A stretch of DNA of 64,000 nt, from positions 2,442,001 to 2,506,000 of the forward strand of contig NZ_CP036536.1 in the NCBI RefSeq assembly GCF_005222225.1. Direction: 5' to 3'. Shown piece after piece: positions 63,074-64,000 of this stretch (position 1 is its first letter; each line of letters starts with the position of its first letter). The DNA comes from Salinimonas lutimaris. GTDB lineage: Bacteria > Pseudomonadota > Gammaproteobacteria > Enterobacterales > Alteromonadaceae. A model generated the notes under the pieces. It was not told where the DNA came from, searched no databases, and saw only the letters and a list, made by a program, of their open reading frames with translations. Both the position numbers and the translations under genes were made by a program.

Positions 63074-64000
63074 ATGGCAGACAATAGTTCACGTTATATT
63101 AGTAACCTTACCAGAGATACCTATGCTCTGATTCTGGCTGGTGGCAAAGGTTCACGTTTACATGAACTGACCAACTGGCGCGCTAAACCTGCTTTGTATT
63201 TTGGGGGTAAATTCCGGATTATCGATTTTCCCCTGTCCAATTGTATTAACTCCGGTATTCGCCGGGTGGGTGTGGTTACACAGTACAAATCCCATTCCCT
63301 GATTCGCCATCTGGTGCGTGGTTGGGGACATTTTAAAAAAGAACTGGGCGAATCGGTAGAGATATTACCCGCTTCCCAGCGCTTTTCAGACAGCTGGTAT
63401 GAGGGTACCGCAGACGCGGTCTTCCAGAACATCGATATTATCCGTGATGAACTGCCTAAATATGTCATGATTTTGTCCGGCGACCATATTTATCGTATGG
63501 ATTACGGTAATATGCTGGCGGCGCATGTGGAAAGCGGTGCAAAAATGACAGTGTCGTGCATGACAGTCCCCATTGAGGAGGCTGCTGGTGCATTTGGCGT
63601 GTTATCGGTAGATGAAAACTACCGGATTAACGGCTTTGAGGAAAAGCCAGCGCAGCCAACGCCGGTCCCCCACAACGACCAGATGTGTCTTGCCTCGATG
63701 GGCAACTATGTGTTCGATACGGAGTTTTTGTTTGAGCAACTGCGCAGAGATGCCGAAAATACGGGCAGCCAGCGGGATTTTGGTAAAGATATTATTCCTT
63801 CCATTATTGCGGATAACTGCGTGTATGCCTATCCGTTTGAAGGCGGCACCGACGGTACGGCTTACTGGCGCGATGTGGGCACCATCGATTCTTTCTGGGA
63901 AGCGAATATGGAAATGGTCGCCCCGGTACCTCAGCTAAACCTGTATGACCGTCAGTGGCCAATCTGGACCTATCAGGAGCAGCTGCCACCGGCAAAGTTT
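63074..64000 (+). CDS. glgC: Glucose-1-phosphate adenylyltransferase (3' end beyond window)
   Basis: First 309 codons of ADP-glucose pyrophosphorylase, which makes ADP-glucose for glycogen synthesis. Marks are the nucleotide-binding loop [16 protein letters not shown], the catalytic region [25 protein letters not shown], the ATP-binding [15 protein letters not shown] and the sugar-binding [26 protein letters not shown] lies 10 bases before ATG 63074. The C-terminal left-handed beta-helix domain is missing because the window ends. Divergent from the nucleoside hydrolase gene. A glycogen operon would be expected to follow. Confidence 0.95.
   Translation, partial: MADNSSRYISNLTRDTYALILAGGKGSRLHELTNWRAKPALYFGGKFRIIDFPLSNCINSGIRRVGVVTQYKSHSLIRHLVRGWGHFKKELGESVEILPASQRFSDSWYEGTADAVFQNIDIIRDELPKYVMILSGDHIYRMDYGNMLAAHVESGAKMTVSCMTVPIEEAAGAFGVLSVDENYRINGFEEKPAQPTPVPHNDQMCLASMGNYVFDTEFLFEQLRRDAENTGSQRDFGKDIIPSIIADNCVYAYPFEGGTDGTAYWRDVGTIDSFWEANMEMVAPVPQLNLYDRQWPIWTYQEQLPPAKF

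Overview
The window is a piece of a gammaproteobacterial chromosome of the Alteromonadales, most likely Alteromonadaceae (Alteromonas/Salinimonas-like; genus not resolved). The grounds are E. coli-like housekeeping proteins (TopA, AstB, LolDE, DnaQ, RnhA, RlmI, HrpA, SbcB), a TIGR03503-type protein, a LiuR-controlled leucine pathway, a PEP-CTERM protein and large secreted proteins typical of marine heterotrophs. No phage, plasmid backbone, IS with ends, or CRISPR array is visible.

Layout. 1-5.7 kb: a delta-class carbonic anhydrase (cut by the left edge), DUF2058 protein, topA and astB. 5.7-11.1 kb: two repeat-rich intergenic stretches flanking a large Ig-like-domain lipoprotein and an acidic amino acid/dicarboxylate symporter; the second holds three tandem ~190-200 bp structured units. 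11.1-21.8 kb: lolE-lolD, six tandem tRNA-Asp genes behind a strong stable-RNA-type promoter, a TIGR03503 protein, the divergent dnaQ/rnhA pair, an AraC/GyrI regulator, a REP-associated tyrosine transposase (RAYT) flanked by inverted repeats, a quinone oxidoreductase, rlmI and a PilZ protein. 22-31.7 kb: hrpA, another tandem-repeat intergenic region, a CBS protein, a secreted isoaspartyl peptidase, sbcB and a FapA/DUF342 protein.

31.7-41.9 kb is one tightly packed eight-gene minus-strand operon: TonB-dependent receptor, TVP38-flavoprotein fusion, DUF547 protein, a YnjB/YnjC/YnjD-type ABC importer, a YnjF-type CDP-alcohol phosphatidyltransferase and a sterol-desaturase-like hydroxylase. It looks like a full outer-to-inner membrane uptake route coupled to redox and lipid enzymes, with unknown substrate, and is the best candidate here for an undescribed system.

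42-50 kb: a DoxX-like membrane protein, an M1 aminopeptidase lipoprotein, a sensor with a degenerate GGDEF domain, a PEP-CTERM protein and a large secreted subtilase. 50.3-58.7 kb: the leucine/isovalerate catabolic cluster (thiolase, liuR, liuABCDE) with a cluster of LiuR-type palindromes between the divergent thiolase and liuR. 58.7-64 kb: PepSY protein, MFS transporter, SRPBCC protein, nucleoside hydrolase and the start of glgC, cut by the right edge.

A recurring theme is a short motif family (TGTCC preceded by GTGAC, GTGC, GGG or GGAT) packed into most non-coding gaps, in tandem, inverted-pair and single forms. The RAYT gene lies between inverted copies of one form, which suggests a REP/BIME-like repeat system.
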